Assembly (NCBI GenBank): GCA_024742695.1
Contig: JANSXY010000023.1
Location: 1 to 61,182, forward strand
Direction: 5' to 3'
Length of the DNA: 61,182 bases
From: Paracoccaceae bacterium
GTDB lineage: Bacteria; Pseudomonadota; Alphaproteobacteria; Rhodobacterales; Rhodobacteraceae
Positions 24,574-32,900 of the stretch are shown here, one piece after another. Within the stretch, counting starts at the first letter, position 1. The number at the start of each line of letters is the position of its first letter. The notes under the pieces were generated by a model. The model was not told where the DNA came from. It saw only the letters and a program-made list of their open reading frames with translations, and did no database searches. The position numbers and the translations under genes were made by a program.

Positions 24574-25349
24574 GTCGAGCTCCCTGTTTTCGATGATATC
24601 GCGCGGGTTGTCCGCTTCTTCGGTGCTGTCGTTATTCTCTTCACGCGCCTGGGTTTTTCTTGTTTCGCGGCCCGGTCCGGCCCCGGCTGCGCCTGCTCTG
24701 CGCTGTGAACCGCGAGCTTGGGTATGATGACCGGCGCGTTCACCCAGATCAGGCGCGCGGGCTTGTCGCTCTTGTTCCTGGCCGTGTGCAGGATACGGCC
24801 GGGAAAGCTGAAGCTGTCGCCGGCCCGGATCGTGATCAGCTCGTCTTCCAGCCGCAGGACAAGCTCGCCCTCCAGCACGATCCCGTGCTGTTCGCCGTCG
24901 CGGACATAGACCTCCTCGATCACCTGTTCGCTGTAGGGCGGATACTCGGACAGCCCCATGTGGAACGCGCCCCCCAGCGATGACGACAGCAGCTGGTCGA
25001 AATAGCCGCAAACCTCCGGCGGTTCGCCGTAGAGCGTGTTCAGGGTGCGCCGGTTCTCGCGGCGCACGACATAGGTGCGCTCCAGCCGGCCCTCGCCGGG
25101 ACGGGCGGCGAAGAACCATTCCTCGGGCACGTCGAGTCCCGCGGCGATCTTCTTGATCTTGTCGATGGTCGCATTCACCGCGCCGCGTTCGATCGCGCTG
25201 AGATGGCTGACGGACACGCCTGTCGCCTCGGCCAGATCGGCCAGGGTCATCTGCCGGGCCTTGCGCAACTGGCGAATCTCGCCGCCAAGCATCGCAAGGC
25301 TTTCGTCGACGCTATCCTCGGTGATCCGCGGTGCCCCCGGTGCGTTCAC
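24570..25349 (-). CDS. XRE-family regulator with C-terminal cupin domain
   Basis: This 259-residue protein joins a helix-turn-helix DNA-binding domain (about 23-77, EIRQLRKARQMTLADLAEAT then VSVSHLSAIERG) to a cupin-2 sensor domain (about 130-205, GIVLEGELVLRLEDELITI, FPGRILHTARN). A basic tail follows. Such regulators usually repress or activate a neighbouring catabolic operon in response to a metabolite bound by the cupin. I choose the GTG at 25349, with GCGAGG upstream; a TTG at 25439 would add an unlikely stretch. It is the first gene of the importer operon and overlaps the binding-protein gene by 4 bp, so it is probably autoregulated together with the whole operon. The divergent CocE/NonD gene shares its control region. 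Confidence 0.85.
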   Translation of the reverse strand: MNAPGAPRITEDSVDESLAMLGGEIRQLRKARQMTLADLAEATGVSVSHLSAIERGAVNATIDKIKKIAAGLDVPEEWFFAARPGEGRLERTYVVRRENRRTLNTLYGEPPEVCGYFDQLLSSSLGGAFHMGLSEYPPYSEQVIEEVYVRDGEQHGIVLEGELVLRLEDELITIRAGDSFSFPGRILHTARNKSDKPARLIWVNAPVIIPKLAVHSAEQAQPGPDRAAKQEKPRRVKRITTAPKKRTTRAISSKTGSST

Positions 25350-25516
25350 GAGTCGATACCTCGCTGGCCACTTCCGGAAAGCGTATCTCAAAATTCCTGC
25401 CTCAGAAGAAAAAAGTTGAAAAAATCTTCCAAGGGGCAACTCTGCCCGCGACCGGCCGCGAGACAGCGGGCAGCGGCCCCCGGCCGGTATCGGCCAGGCG
25501 AAGGCGAGGATCGGCG
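25350..25516. promoter_or_regulatory. Divergent control region between regulator/importer operon and CocE/NonD copy 3
   Basis: These 167 bp lie between the GTG of the regulator (minus) and the ATG of the third CocE/NonD gene (plus). The part 25386-25436 is strikingly AT-rich for this genome, with AGAAAAAAGTTGAAAAAATC, and is the obvious promoter/operator zone for both directions. I could not place a confident -35/-10 pair. The regulator encoded next to it is the natural candidate to bind here. Confidence 0.5.
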
Positions 25517-27517
25517 ATGAGCGAGGATCGGGACGGGCGCGGCGGGGCCGTGCGGGTGAGGGAACACCTGTGGATACCGATGCCGGACGGGGTGCGCCTG
25601 GCCGCGCGCCTCTGGCTTCCGGCGGCGGCCCCGCACGCGCCCGTTCCCGCCCTTTTCGAATACATTCCCTATCGCAAGGCCGACATGGTGCGGGCGCGCG
25701 ACGAACGCAACCACCCGTTCCTCGCCGGGCATGGCTATGCCTGCCTGCGGGTCGACATGCGCGGCTCCGGCGACAGCGAGGGGCACATGCCCGACATGTA
25801 TTCGGAGGCCGAACTCGCCGATGCGCGCCATGTGATCGCGTGGATCGCGGCCCAGCCCTGGTGCGATGGCCAGGTCGGCATGTTCGGCACCTCCTGGGGC
25901 GGTACGGCCGCGCTTCAGGCGAACATCGATGCGCCGGAGGCTCTGAAGGCCGTCATCGCCGTCTGCGCGACGCACGATCGCTACGAGGACGATATCCATC
26001 ACATCGGCGGCTGCGTCCTGACGGACACCTTCGAATGGGGGGCGACCCTGCCGGTGATCCTCGCGGCCCCGCCGACGCCCTGCGCCGGAGACGACTGGCA
26101 ATCCCTGTGGCAGCGGCGCCTCGACACCCTGACCTTCCCGGTGGAGGCCTGGCTTCGCGAGGAAGGCCGGGGATCCTACTGGCGGCACGGGTCCGTCATT
26201 CATCGGGCGGAGCGGCTGTCGAGACCGGTTCTGGCCGTCGGTGGCTGGACGGATCGCTACGCGAATTCCGTCATGTCGCTTGTCGCGGCGCGCCCGGACC
26301 TGGTCTGGGGGGTGGTCGGCCCCTGGGGACACCACTATCCCGACCATGGCAACCCCGGCCCGGCCATCGGGTTTCAGCACCTGGCGCTCGACTGGTGGGA
26401 TCGCTGGATGAAGCCGGGCAAGGCGAAACCCGACTGGCCGCGACTGCGGGTCTGGTTGCGCGAGTTCGACCCGCCGGCCGATTCCCTGACGGTTCGGAAC
26501 GGGCGCTGGATCGAGACGGACGCGCCGAAGACCTGCACGACGCCGTGGGTCTTCCATCTGAACGGCGACGCGCTGGCCTCGGCCGCATCCGCGCCCGCCA
26601 CCGGGTGGGAGGTGCCCTTCGACCTCGGCGTCGGGCGGGCCTTGGGCGATACCGGGTATTTCGGGCGGGAGGGAGGCCTGCCGCTTGATCAGCGGGACGA
26701 TGATTCGCGCGCACTGACCTTCGAGACCGCCCCGTTCGAGCACGACGTCATCCTCTACGGGGCGGCTTCGGTGCGCCTGTGGCTGGATGGCGGCCAGCCC
26801 GCCGGGCAGGTTGCGCTGCGCCTCAACGACGTGGCCCCGGATGGCGCGTCCGCGTCGGTCGGGCTGACGCTTCGCAACCTGGCGCTGGACGACGATCTGG
26901 ATGCGCCGGCCCGGCCGCTGCCCGCGACGGGCCGTTCCGTCGAAATCCCGTTTCCCACCGCGGCCTACCGGTTCCGCACGGGGCACCGCCTGCGCCTTGC
27001 CGTGTCGTCGTCGTGCTGGCCGCTGGTGTGGCCGGCGACGGTGCCGGCAGGCCCCCGCATCCTGCGCGGCGTCCTGACCATGCCGGTCTATCGGGGCGAC
27101 CCGCCGGATCTGCGGCATCCCCTTCCGGTCGCGCTGGACCTGCCCGCGGTCAAGTCGCACGAGACCCTGGCGGCGCCGCCGCTCGAGCGATGGCAGGCCG
27201 AAGAGGATGGCGCCTGGGTCCATGCCTGGGCGCAGCCCTTCACGGAACTCCACTACCTCGAAACGCGGACCGCATTCGGGTTCGAGACAAGTGCGGAGCA
27301 CCGCGTTCTTCCGGATGATCCGGTTTCGGCCTCGACGCGGGTGAGGCATCGGCAGCGATACCGGCGGCCGGACGGAACGGCGGAAATCGAATGCGTGCTC
27401 ACCGCAAGAACCGATGCGTCCGCGTACCAGGTCACCGGAAGGCTGACGGTGACATGGGACGGGGAGGCGCGTTTCTCGCGGGAGTGGGCCGTGTCACCGG
27501 CCCGTCTGCTTGGCTGA
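25517..27517 (+). CDS. CocE/NonD-family hydrolase, copy 3
   Basis: This 666-residue hydrolase is divergent from the importer operon. It carries PMPDGVRLAARLWLPA, RVDMRGSGDSEG, the nucleophile GTSWGGTA (Ser126), the acid in GGWTDRYANS and the base in GPWGHHYPDHG, then the C-terminal jelly-roll domain (RFRTGHRLRLAVSSSCWP). The triad is intact and no signal peptide is present. The ATG at 25517 has GGCGAGGATCGGCG upstream. The longer frame from 25331 crosses the control region and is not supported. Being read from the other side of the shared promoter, it is likely controlled by the same regulator. It resembles copies 1 and 2 only at family level. Confidence 0.9.
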   Translation: MSEDRDGRGGAVRVREHLWIPMPDGVRLAARLWLPAAAPHAPVPALFEYIPYRKADMVRARDERNHPFLAGHGYACLRVDMRGSGDSEGHMPDMYSEAELADARHVIAWIAAQPWCDGQVGMFGTSWGGTAALQANIDAPEALKAVIAVCATHDRYEDDIHHIGGCVLTDTFEWGATLPVILAAPPTPCAGDDWQSLWQRRLDTLTFPVEAWLREEGRGSYWRHGSVIHRAERLSRPVLAVGGWTDRYANSVMSLVAARPDLVWGVVGPWGHHYPDHGNPGPAIGFQHLALDWWDRWMKPGKAKPDWPRLRVWLREFDPPADSLTVRNGRWIETDAPKTCTTPWVFHLNGDALASAASAPATGWEVPFDLGVGRALGDTGYFGREGGLPLDQRDDDSRALTFETAPFEHDVILYGAASVRLWLDGGQPAGQVALRLNDVAPDGASASVGLTLRNLALDDDLDAPARPLPATGRSVEIPFPTAAYRFRTGHRLRLAVSSSCWPLVWPATVPAGPRILRGVLTMPVYRGDPPDLRHPLPVALDLPAVKSHETLAAPPLERWQAEEDGAWVHAWAQPFTELHYLETRTAFGFETSAEHRVLPDDPVSASTRVRHRQRYRRPDGTAEIECVLTARTDASAYQVTGRLTVTWDGEARFSREWAVSPARLLG

Positions 27518-27589
27518 GGCCGGAAGGCCGATCCGACGGGGCAGGCGGCCCACGGACATGGCCGGGGGCAAGTCGCGCCGTGGCGCCGC

Positions 27590-27605
27590 CCGGCCTACAG
27601 GCCGG
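27590..27605. terminator. Short palindrome between convergent genes, possible terminator
   Basis: CCGGCCTACAGGCCGG is a perfect palindrome that can fold into a small hairpin. It lies between the ends of the third CocE/NonD gene (plus) and the aminotransferase gene (minus). No U-run follows on either strand, so terminator function is only a possibility. The rest of the gap of about 174 bp shows nothing else. Confidence 0.3.
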
Positions 27606-27691
27606 TTTCCCGGGCGCGCGCGTCATCCCGGAATAACAGGCTCCGGCCGCGAAACCGCGCCGACGCCCTTGTCGCGGAGCGGGCGAACGGA

Positions 27692-29020
27692 TCATCCCCC
27701 GGCGGGCGCCGGGCCCTGTTCCGCCGCGACCGCGCGGATGCTGTCGGCCATCACCGCCATGATCGCGTCGATCTCGTCACCGGTCGCGACATAGGGCGGC
27801 GCGATCGCCAGAACGTCGCCGATGATCCGAAAGAAGACGCCGCGCGCGTCGGCCTGCTTGCCGACCCGACGCGCGAACCCCTTGCCCATGGGGCCGTCGG
27901 CGGCGAATTCCACCCCGGCCAGAAGCCCGACCGCGCGGGCATCGATCACGCCCGGCAGCGCCGCGATGGCGGGCAGCGCCGCCGAAAGCCGCGCGCCAAG
28001 CGCCTTGACATGCGCTGGCAGGTCCATCTCGTCGTAGATGTCGAGGCACTCCAGCGCCACCGCCGCGCCCACCGGGTGCCCGCCGTAGGTCACGCCATGC
28101 CCGAGCGTTTCATAGCCATGCGCGAGCGTCGCGATCGTGTCCCGCACCTCTCGCGTCATCGCCACCGCAGACATCGGGAAGACCGCGGCGGTCAACTGCT
28201 TGGCCATCGTCATCATGTCGGGGGCGATGCCGTAGGTCTCGCAGGCGAACCATTCTCCGGTGCGACCGAAGCCGGTGATGATCTCGTCCGCGATCAGAAG
28301 GATGTCGTGGCGCGCCAGAACCTCCTGCACCTCGGCCCAGTAGCCTTCGGGCGGCAGGATGACCCCGCCCGCGCCCATCGCCGGCTCGCCGATGAAGGCG
28401 CCGATCGTGTCCGCCCCCTCGGCCCGGATCAGCGCGTCGAGTTCGCGGGCCCGGCGCCGGGAAAAGGCGATCTCCGTCTCGCCCGGCTCCGCATCCAGCA
28501 GGTAGTGCGGCCGCCCGGTGCGCAGCACCGCCTCCAGCGGCACGTCGAAGCCCTTGTGGCAATAGGCCATCCCGGTCAGCGCCGCGCTGACCTGGCCGGA
28601 CCCGTGATAGGCCCCGGTTCGGGCGATGATCCGCTTCTTGTCGGCCTTGCCGCGGGCGTTCTGGTAGAACCGGACGAGCTTGACCGCCGTCTCCACCGCT
28701 TCGGAGCCGGAGGTGCCGAAGAAGACATGCGACAGCCCGCCGGGCAGTTTCCCGACAAGCCGCGCGGCCAGCCTTTCGGCGATCTCGGGCGTGCGGCCCA
28801 TGAAGCTGTGGTAGTAGGCAAGCCGTGTCATCTGCCGGGTCATCGCCCGCGTCAGCCGCTCGGGCGAGAAGCCGAGCGAGGCGCACCAAAGCGCCGACAC
28901 GGCATCGACATAGGTCCGCCCGGTGTCGTCCGTGACCCGGATCCCGTCGCCGGAAACGATGCGCAATGGCGGCTGTCGTTCGGCCTGGACGGGATCGGTG
29001 AAGGGATAAAGCTGGGACAT
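27692..29020 (-). CDS. Class III PLP-dependent aminotransferase (omega-amino acid:pyruvate/taurine type)
   Basis: This 442-residue enzyme moves an amino group from an omega-amine to a keto acid. It shows the PLP-phosphate region [15 protein letters not shown], the acid in [19 protein letters not shown] (Asp245), the Schiff-base lysine in [14 protein letters not shown] (Lys274) and the substrate-side [15 protein letters not shown]. The length is normal. The ATG at 29020 has GGTGAGGAGGCCGC directly upstream. It is divergent from the ThDP enzyme, so the two may share control and a pathway. Candidates for the amine donor include beta-alanine, GABA, taurine or polyamines; the sequence alone does not decide. 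Confidence 0.87.
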   Translation of the reverse strand: MSQLYPFTDPVQAERQPPLRIVSGDGIRVTDDTGRTYVDAVSALWCASLGFSPERLTRAMTRQMTRLAYYHSFMGRTPEIAERLAARLVGKLPGGLSHVFFGTSGSEAVETAVKLVRFYQNARGKADKKRIIARTGAYHGSGQVSAALTGMAYCHKGFDVPLEAVLRTGRPHYLLDAEPGETEIAFSRRRARELDALIRAEGADTIGAFIGEPAMGAGGVILPPEGYWAEVQEVLARHDILLIADEIITGFGRTGEWFACETYGIAPDMMTMAKQLTAAVFPMSAVAMTREVRDTIATLAHGYETLGHGVTYGGHPVGAAVALECLDIYDEMDLPAHVKALGARLSAALPAIAALPGVIDARAVGLLAGVEFAADGPMGKGFARRVGKQADARGVFFRIIGDVLAIAPPYVATGDEIDAIMAVMADSIRAVAAEQGPAPAGG

Positions 29021-29253
29021 GCGGCCTCCTCACCGACCAGCTTTCGCATTTTCGCTGCCGCGTCAAAGTCGCAGTCTTGCTGCGCCGCGGGCGCCCGAGT
29101 CGGTGGGACGCGCGGACCGTGCGCCGTTGCGCCGGATCCTGCGCGATTCCCGCAAGAAACCTCCGTGAGGAGCAAAAGCTTGCGGACTCTGCGCGTCGTT
29201 GCTTCGGTAGTCTTCGGTCAGTAACCCACATGAAACGGTCGAAGAGCAGCACA
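29021..29253. promoter_or_regulatory. Divergent promoter region between aminotransferase and ThDP enzyme genes
   Basis: This region of about 233 bp separates two divergent genes. Reading leftward there is a -35-like TTGACG (29066-29061) but no good -10 at normal spacing. No gene or strong dyad is seen. Shared control of both genes is an inference from the layout. Confidence 0.35.
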
Positions 29254-30867
29254 ATGTACGTCTACCAATCGATTGCCCAATCCCTCTTCGACCATGGCTG
29301 CGACACGATGTTCGGGCTGATGGGCGACGCCAACCTCTTCATGGTCGATCATTTCGCGCGCGCGGGCGGCACGACCTTCGTGCCCGTCGCCTTCGAGGGC
29401 AGCGCGGTCCTGATGGCGATGGCCTACGGCCGTGTCGCGGGCAAGGTCGGCATCGCCACCGTCACCCACGGCCCGGCCCTGACCAACTGCGTCACCGCCC
29501 TGACCGAGGGCGCGCGTGGCCATGTGCCGATGGTCCTGCTGGCCGGCGATACGGCGGTGTCGAACCCGCACAACCTGCAGAACATCGACCAGCGCGAAAC
29601 GGTCAAGATCACCGGGGCCGGGTTCGAACAGATGCGCGCGCCGGAGACGGCCTCGTACGACGTCGCCCATGCCATCTACCGCGCGCAGGTCGAGAAACGG
29701 CCGATCGTGCTGAACATGCCCGTCGATTTCATGTGGCAGGAGGTGGAACACAGCCGGCACGTCTTCCCCGCCTTCAACGCCCCCGCCCTCGTGCCCGGGG
29801 GCGATGATCTGGACGCGGCGATCGGCATGATCGCAAGCGCCAGACGCCCGATCATCCTGGCGGGAATAGGGGCCAAGGACGCGGTGGCGCAGATCGCGAA
29901 ACTGGCCGATCGCCTGCAGGCGCCGCTGGCCACGACGCTCAAGGCCAAGGGGATGTTCAGGGATCACCCCTACAACATCGACATCTTCGGCACGCTGTCG
30001 ACACCCGCGGCCTACGAGGCGATCGCCAAGGCCGATTGCGTCGTCGCCTTCGGCACGTCGCTGCACCATTTCACCACCGACAAGGGCGCGCTGATGAAGG
30101 GCAAGCGCGTGGTGCAGATCAACGATACCGTCACCGAGGTCGCCAAGAACTATCATCCCGACGTGGCGCTTGTGGCGGATGCGGGCCTGACGGCCGAGAA
30201 CATCCTGTGGTGGCTGGACGAGGCCGAGATTCCCGGCAGCGGCTTCACCGCCGAGCTGGATGTCGCGGCGCTGACCGCCCATCCCAAGGGCAATCCCGAC
30301 AAGGCGAAACCGGGCTTCGTGAACTTCGAATACGCGCTGGACCGGCTGGAACAGGCGCTGCCCGCGGACCGCTTCCTGACCACCGACGGCGGGCGGTTCA
30401 TGACCGAGGTCTGGTGCCGCGTGTCCTGCCCCGATGCCGAAAGCTTCATCGCCACCACCAACTTCGGCTCCATCGGCCTGGGCCTGCAGGTCGCCATCGG
30501 GGCGAGCTATGCGGTGCCGAACCGGCCCGTGGTGCTGTTCACCGGGGATGGCGGTTTCATGATGGGCGGGATCAACGAATTCAACACCGCCGTCCGCATG
30601 AACCAGGACCTGATCGTGATCGTGGCCAACGACTCCGCCTATGGCGCCGAGCACATCCAGTTCCTCGACCGCAAGATGGATCCGGGGCTTTCGATGTTCG
30701 ACTGGCCGTCGTTCGCCCGGATCGGCATCGCGCTGGGCGGCCACGGGGTGACGGTGGATTCCGTCGAAAGCCTCGAGGTCGCGATAAGCGCCATCGAGGC
30801 GCGGGACAAACCGCTGCTGATCGAGTTGCGGCTGGACCCAAACGACGTTCCGCGGATGCGGATCTAG
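29254..30867 (+). CDS. ThDP-dependent enzyme of the acetolactate synthase-like family
   Basis: This 537-residue protein has the three-domain layout of the pyruvate oxidase/acetolactate synthase family. The conserved Glu that activates the cofactor is in VAFEGSAVLMAMAYGR (Glu48). The central domain starts near IASARRPIILAG, and the ThDP-binding motif begins LFTGDGGFMMGGINEF and ends with VANDSAYG. The ATG at 29254 gives the family-typical N-terminus; in-frame ATG 29230 would add eight residues and has a weaker context. The reaction (decarboxylase, ligase or oxidase) cannot be read from motifs. It does not look like sulfoacetaldehyde acetyltransferase (Xsc), so a taurine pathway with the divergent aminotransferase is not supported. 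A C-C bond cleavage after deamination is plausible. Confidence 0.8.
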   Translation: MYVYQSIAQSLFDHGCDTMFGLMGDANLFMVDHFARAGGTTFVPVAFEGSAVLMAMAYGRVAGKVGIATVTHGPALTNCVTALTEGARGHVPMVLLAGDTAVSNPHNLQNIDQRETVKITGAGFEQMRAPETASYDVAHAIYRAQVEKRPIVLNMPVDFMWQEVEHSRHVFPAFNAPALVPGGDDLDAAIGMIASARRPIILAGIGAKDAVAQIAKLADRLQAPLATTLKAKGMFRDHPYNIDIFGTLSTPAAYEAIAKADCVVAFGTSLHHFTTDKGALMKGKRVVQINDTVTEVAKNYHPDVALVADAGLTAENILWWLDEAEIPGSGFTAELDVAALTAHPKGNPDKAKPGFVNFEYALDRLEQALPADRFLTTDGGRFMTEVWCRVSCPDAESFIATTNFGSIGLGLQVAIGASYAVPNRPVVLFTGDGGFMMGGINEFNTAVRMNQDLIVIVANDSAYGAEHIQFLDRKMDPGLSMFDWPSFARIGIALGGHGVTVDSVESLEVAISAIEARDKPLLIELRLDPNDVPRMRI

Positions 30868-30977
30868 CCCTGAGGTCTTGGAAGGTGTTCATCCGGCTCT
30901 GGGCCAGGCCGCGATCGCCAGGCTCCGGCCGGGGGCCCGGAAGGACAACACCGAACGAACGGGAAACGAACGGGTTT

Positions 30978-31054
30978 TGGTAGGCCCGGAGGGATTCGAA
31001 CCCCCAACCAAGACGTTATGAGCGTCCTGCTCTGAACCGTTGAGCTACGGGCCC
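30978..31054 (-). tRNA. tRNA with CAU anticodon, probably tRNA-Ile2
   Basis: The 77-nt gene including encoded CCA folds into a cloverleaf. The acceptor strand is GGGCCCG against CGGGCCT, the D-arm GCTC/GAGC, the anticodon arm GGACG-CTCATAA-CGTCT and the T-arm has TTCGAAT. The anticodon is CAT. The C4-G69 and C5-G68 pairs and the AGCAGG...CTTGGTT frame resemble tRNA-Ile2, whose C34 is converted to lysidine by TilS to read AUA, rather than elongator Met. The initiator is excluded because it has no C1xA72 mismatch and no three G-C pairs below the anticodon loop. The first pair is a G1-U72 wobble, which is unusual. Confidence 0.88.
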
Positions 31055-31192
31055 GCGCCGCCCTGCCTTAGCAGAACAGCCCGTTCGGTCAAGCGTGGGG
31101 CCGGCGGCGGGGCGGGCGTTGCCGCCGCGGGGCTAATCCTGTATCGCGGCGACGATCCGGCGCGGGCCGGGGGCAACCGGCGGAGACGGGCG

Positions 31193-32239
31193 ATGAGCGA
31201 GCGCAGGAACGGGTTGAGCTATGCCGAGGCCGGCGTCGACATCGACGCGGGCAACGCGCTGGTGGAGCGGATCAAGCCCGCCGCGGCGCGCACCGCGCGG
31301 GCGGGCGTGATGGCCGGTCTGGGCGGCTTCGGCGCGCTGTTCGACCTGAAGGCCGCGGGCTACGCCGACCCGATCCTCGTGGCCGCGACCGACGGGGTGG
31401 GCACCAAGCTCAGGATCGCGATCGACACCGGCCATGTCGACGGCGTCGGCATCGACCTTGTCGCGATGTGCGTCAACGATCTGGTCTGCCAGGGGGCGGA
31501 GCCCTTGTTCTTCCTAGACTATTTCGCGACCGGCAAGCTTGACGTCGACGCTGCGGCGCGCGTCGTCGAGGGGATCGCGGCGGGCTGCGAAGGCGCGGGT
31601 TGCGCGCTGGTGGGCGGTGAGACGGCGGAGATGCCGGGGATGTACGAGGGCGGCGATTTCGACCTTGCCGGCTTCGCCGTCGGCGCGATGGAGCGTGGCC
31701 AGGCGCTGCCGCGCGATGTCGCGGTCGGCGACGTCCTTCTGGGCCTCGGGTCCGACGGGGTGCATTCGAACGGCTATTCGCTGGTCCGCCGGGTGGTGGA
31801 GCGTGCCGGCCTGACCTGGGAGGATGCCTGCCCCTTCGGCGAGGGCGTGCTGGGCGCGGCGCTTCTGGCGCCCACCCGGCTTTACGTGAAACCCGCGCTT
31901 GCCGCGATCCGCGCCGGCGGGGTGCACGGGCTGGCGCATGTCACCGGCGGCGGGCTGACGGAAAACCTGCCGCGCGTCCTGCCCGACGGGCTTGGGGCCG
32001 AGATCGATCTGGGCGCCTGGCGGCTGCCGCCGGTCTTCGCCTGGCTTGCCGAAACGGGCGGCATCGCCGAGGCGGAGATGCTCAAGACCTTCAACTGCGG
32101 TATCGGCCTTGTCGTCGTGGTCGCGGCCGACCGGGCCGGGGCGCTGGCGTCGCTTCTGGCGGAGGCGGGCGAAACCGTCGTGCCGCTGGGCCGCGTGGTG
32201 CCGGGGCAGGGGGTACGCTACACCGGCAGCCTCGCGTGA
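31193..32239 (+). CDS. purM: Phosphoribosylformylglycinamidine cyclo-ligase (AIR synthetase)
   Basis: This 348-residue cytosolic enzyme closes the imidazole ring of purines, turning FGAM and ATP into AIR. It shows the N-terminal [26 protein letters not shown], the metal-binding region [24 protein letters not shown], and [16 protein letters not shown], all diagnostic. The ATG at 31193 is preceded by GGCGGAGACGGGCG. Its stop overlaps the start of purN (GTGA), so the two enzymes, which act at different steps of the same pathway, are coupled. Length is standard. Confidence 0.97.
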   Translation: MSERRNGLSYAEAGVDIDAGNALVERIKPAAARTARAGVMAGLGGFGALFDLKAAGYADPILVAATDGVGTKLRIAIDTGHVDGVGIDLVAMCVNDLVCQGAEPLFFLDYFATGKLDVDAAARVVEGIAAGCEGAGCALVGGETAEMPGMYEGGDFDLAGFAVGAMERGQALPRDVAVGDVLLGLGSDGVHSNGYSLVRRVVERAGLTWEDACPFGEGVLGAALLAPTRLYVKPALAAIRAGGVHGLAHVTGGGLTENLPRVLPDGLGAEIDLGAWRLPPVFAWLAETGGIAEAEMLKTFNCGIGLVVVVAADRAGALASLLAEAGETVVPLGRVVPGQGVRYTGSLA

Positions 32240-32826
32240 GGCGCGTCGCGATCCTGGTGTCCGGCGGCGGGTCGAACATGGTCGCGCCGGTGCGCTCGAT
32301 GACCGGCGACCATCCGGCGCGCCCGGTGCTCGTGGCCTCGAACGATCCCGCGGCGAAGGGCCTGGAGCGGGCCGCCGAACTGGGCGTGCCGGTCGCCGCC
32401 GTCGATCACCGGCCGTTCCGGGGCGACCGCGCGGCCTTCGAGGCCGAGCTGCTCGAGCCGATCCTCGCCGCCCGGCCCGACATCCTGTGCCTTGCCGGTT
32501 TCATGCGGGTGCTGACGGCGGAATTCGTCGGCCGTTTCGCCGGCCGGATGCTGAACATCCATCCCTCGCTTTTGCCGAAATATCCCGGCCTGCATACCCA
32601 TCGCCGCGCGCTGGAGGCGGGCGATGCGGAAGCCGGCTGCACCGTGCACGAGGTCACGCCGGTGCTGGACGACGGGCCGATCCTGGGCCAGGCGCGGGTG
32701 CCGATCCTGCCCGGCGACACCGCCGGGACGCTGGCCGCGCGGGTGCTGGGGATGGAGCATCGGCTGTACCCGGCGGTGCTGCGCCGCTTCGCCGCCGGCG
32801 ACAGAACGCCGGTTTTCCTGCCCTGA
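32236..32826 (+). CDS. purN: Phosphoribosylglycinamide formyltransferase
   Basis: This 196-residue enzyme transfers a formyl group from 10-formyl-THF to GAR in purine synthesis. It shows [14 protein letters not shown] for the phosphate of [11 protein letters not shown], the catalytic [28 protein letters not shown] and the Asp in [11 protein letters not shown]. The start is a GTG at 32236 overlapping the purM stop. It reads [20 protein letters not shown], as expected for PurN. Confidence 0.96.
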   Translation: MRRVAILVSGGGSNMVAPVRSMTGDHPARPVLVASNDPAAKGLERAAELGVPVAAVDHRPFRGDRAAFEAELLEPILAARPDILCLAGFMRVLTAEFVGRFAGRMLNIHPSLLPKYPGLHTHRRALEAGDAEAGCTVHEVTPVLDDGPILGQARVPILPGDTAGTLAARVLGMEHRLYPAVLRRFAAGDRTPVFLP

Positions 32827-32900
32827 TCCCCTTTTCAAGGACCGGTCGAGCGCCTAAGAGGGCGGAACCTGCGGGATGCCCCCGCGCCACGGGACCGTCG

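Noticed and set aside
29254-30867. Assignment of the ThDP enzyme as sulfoacetaldehyde acetyltransferase (taurine pathway)
   Set aside because: The divergent aminotransferase made this tempting, but the protein is about 50 residues shorter than Xsc and its N-terminus does not resemble it.
30978-31054. Initiator tRNA-fMet
   Set aside because: It lacks the C1xA72 mismatch and the three G-C pairs at the base of the anticodon stem.
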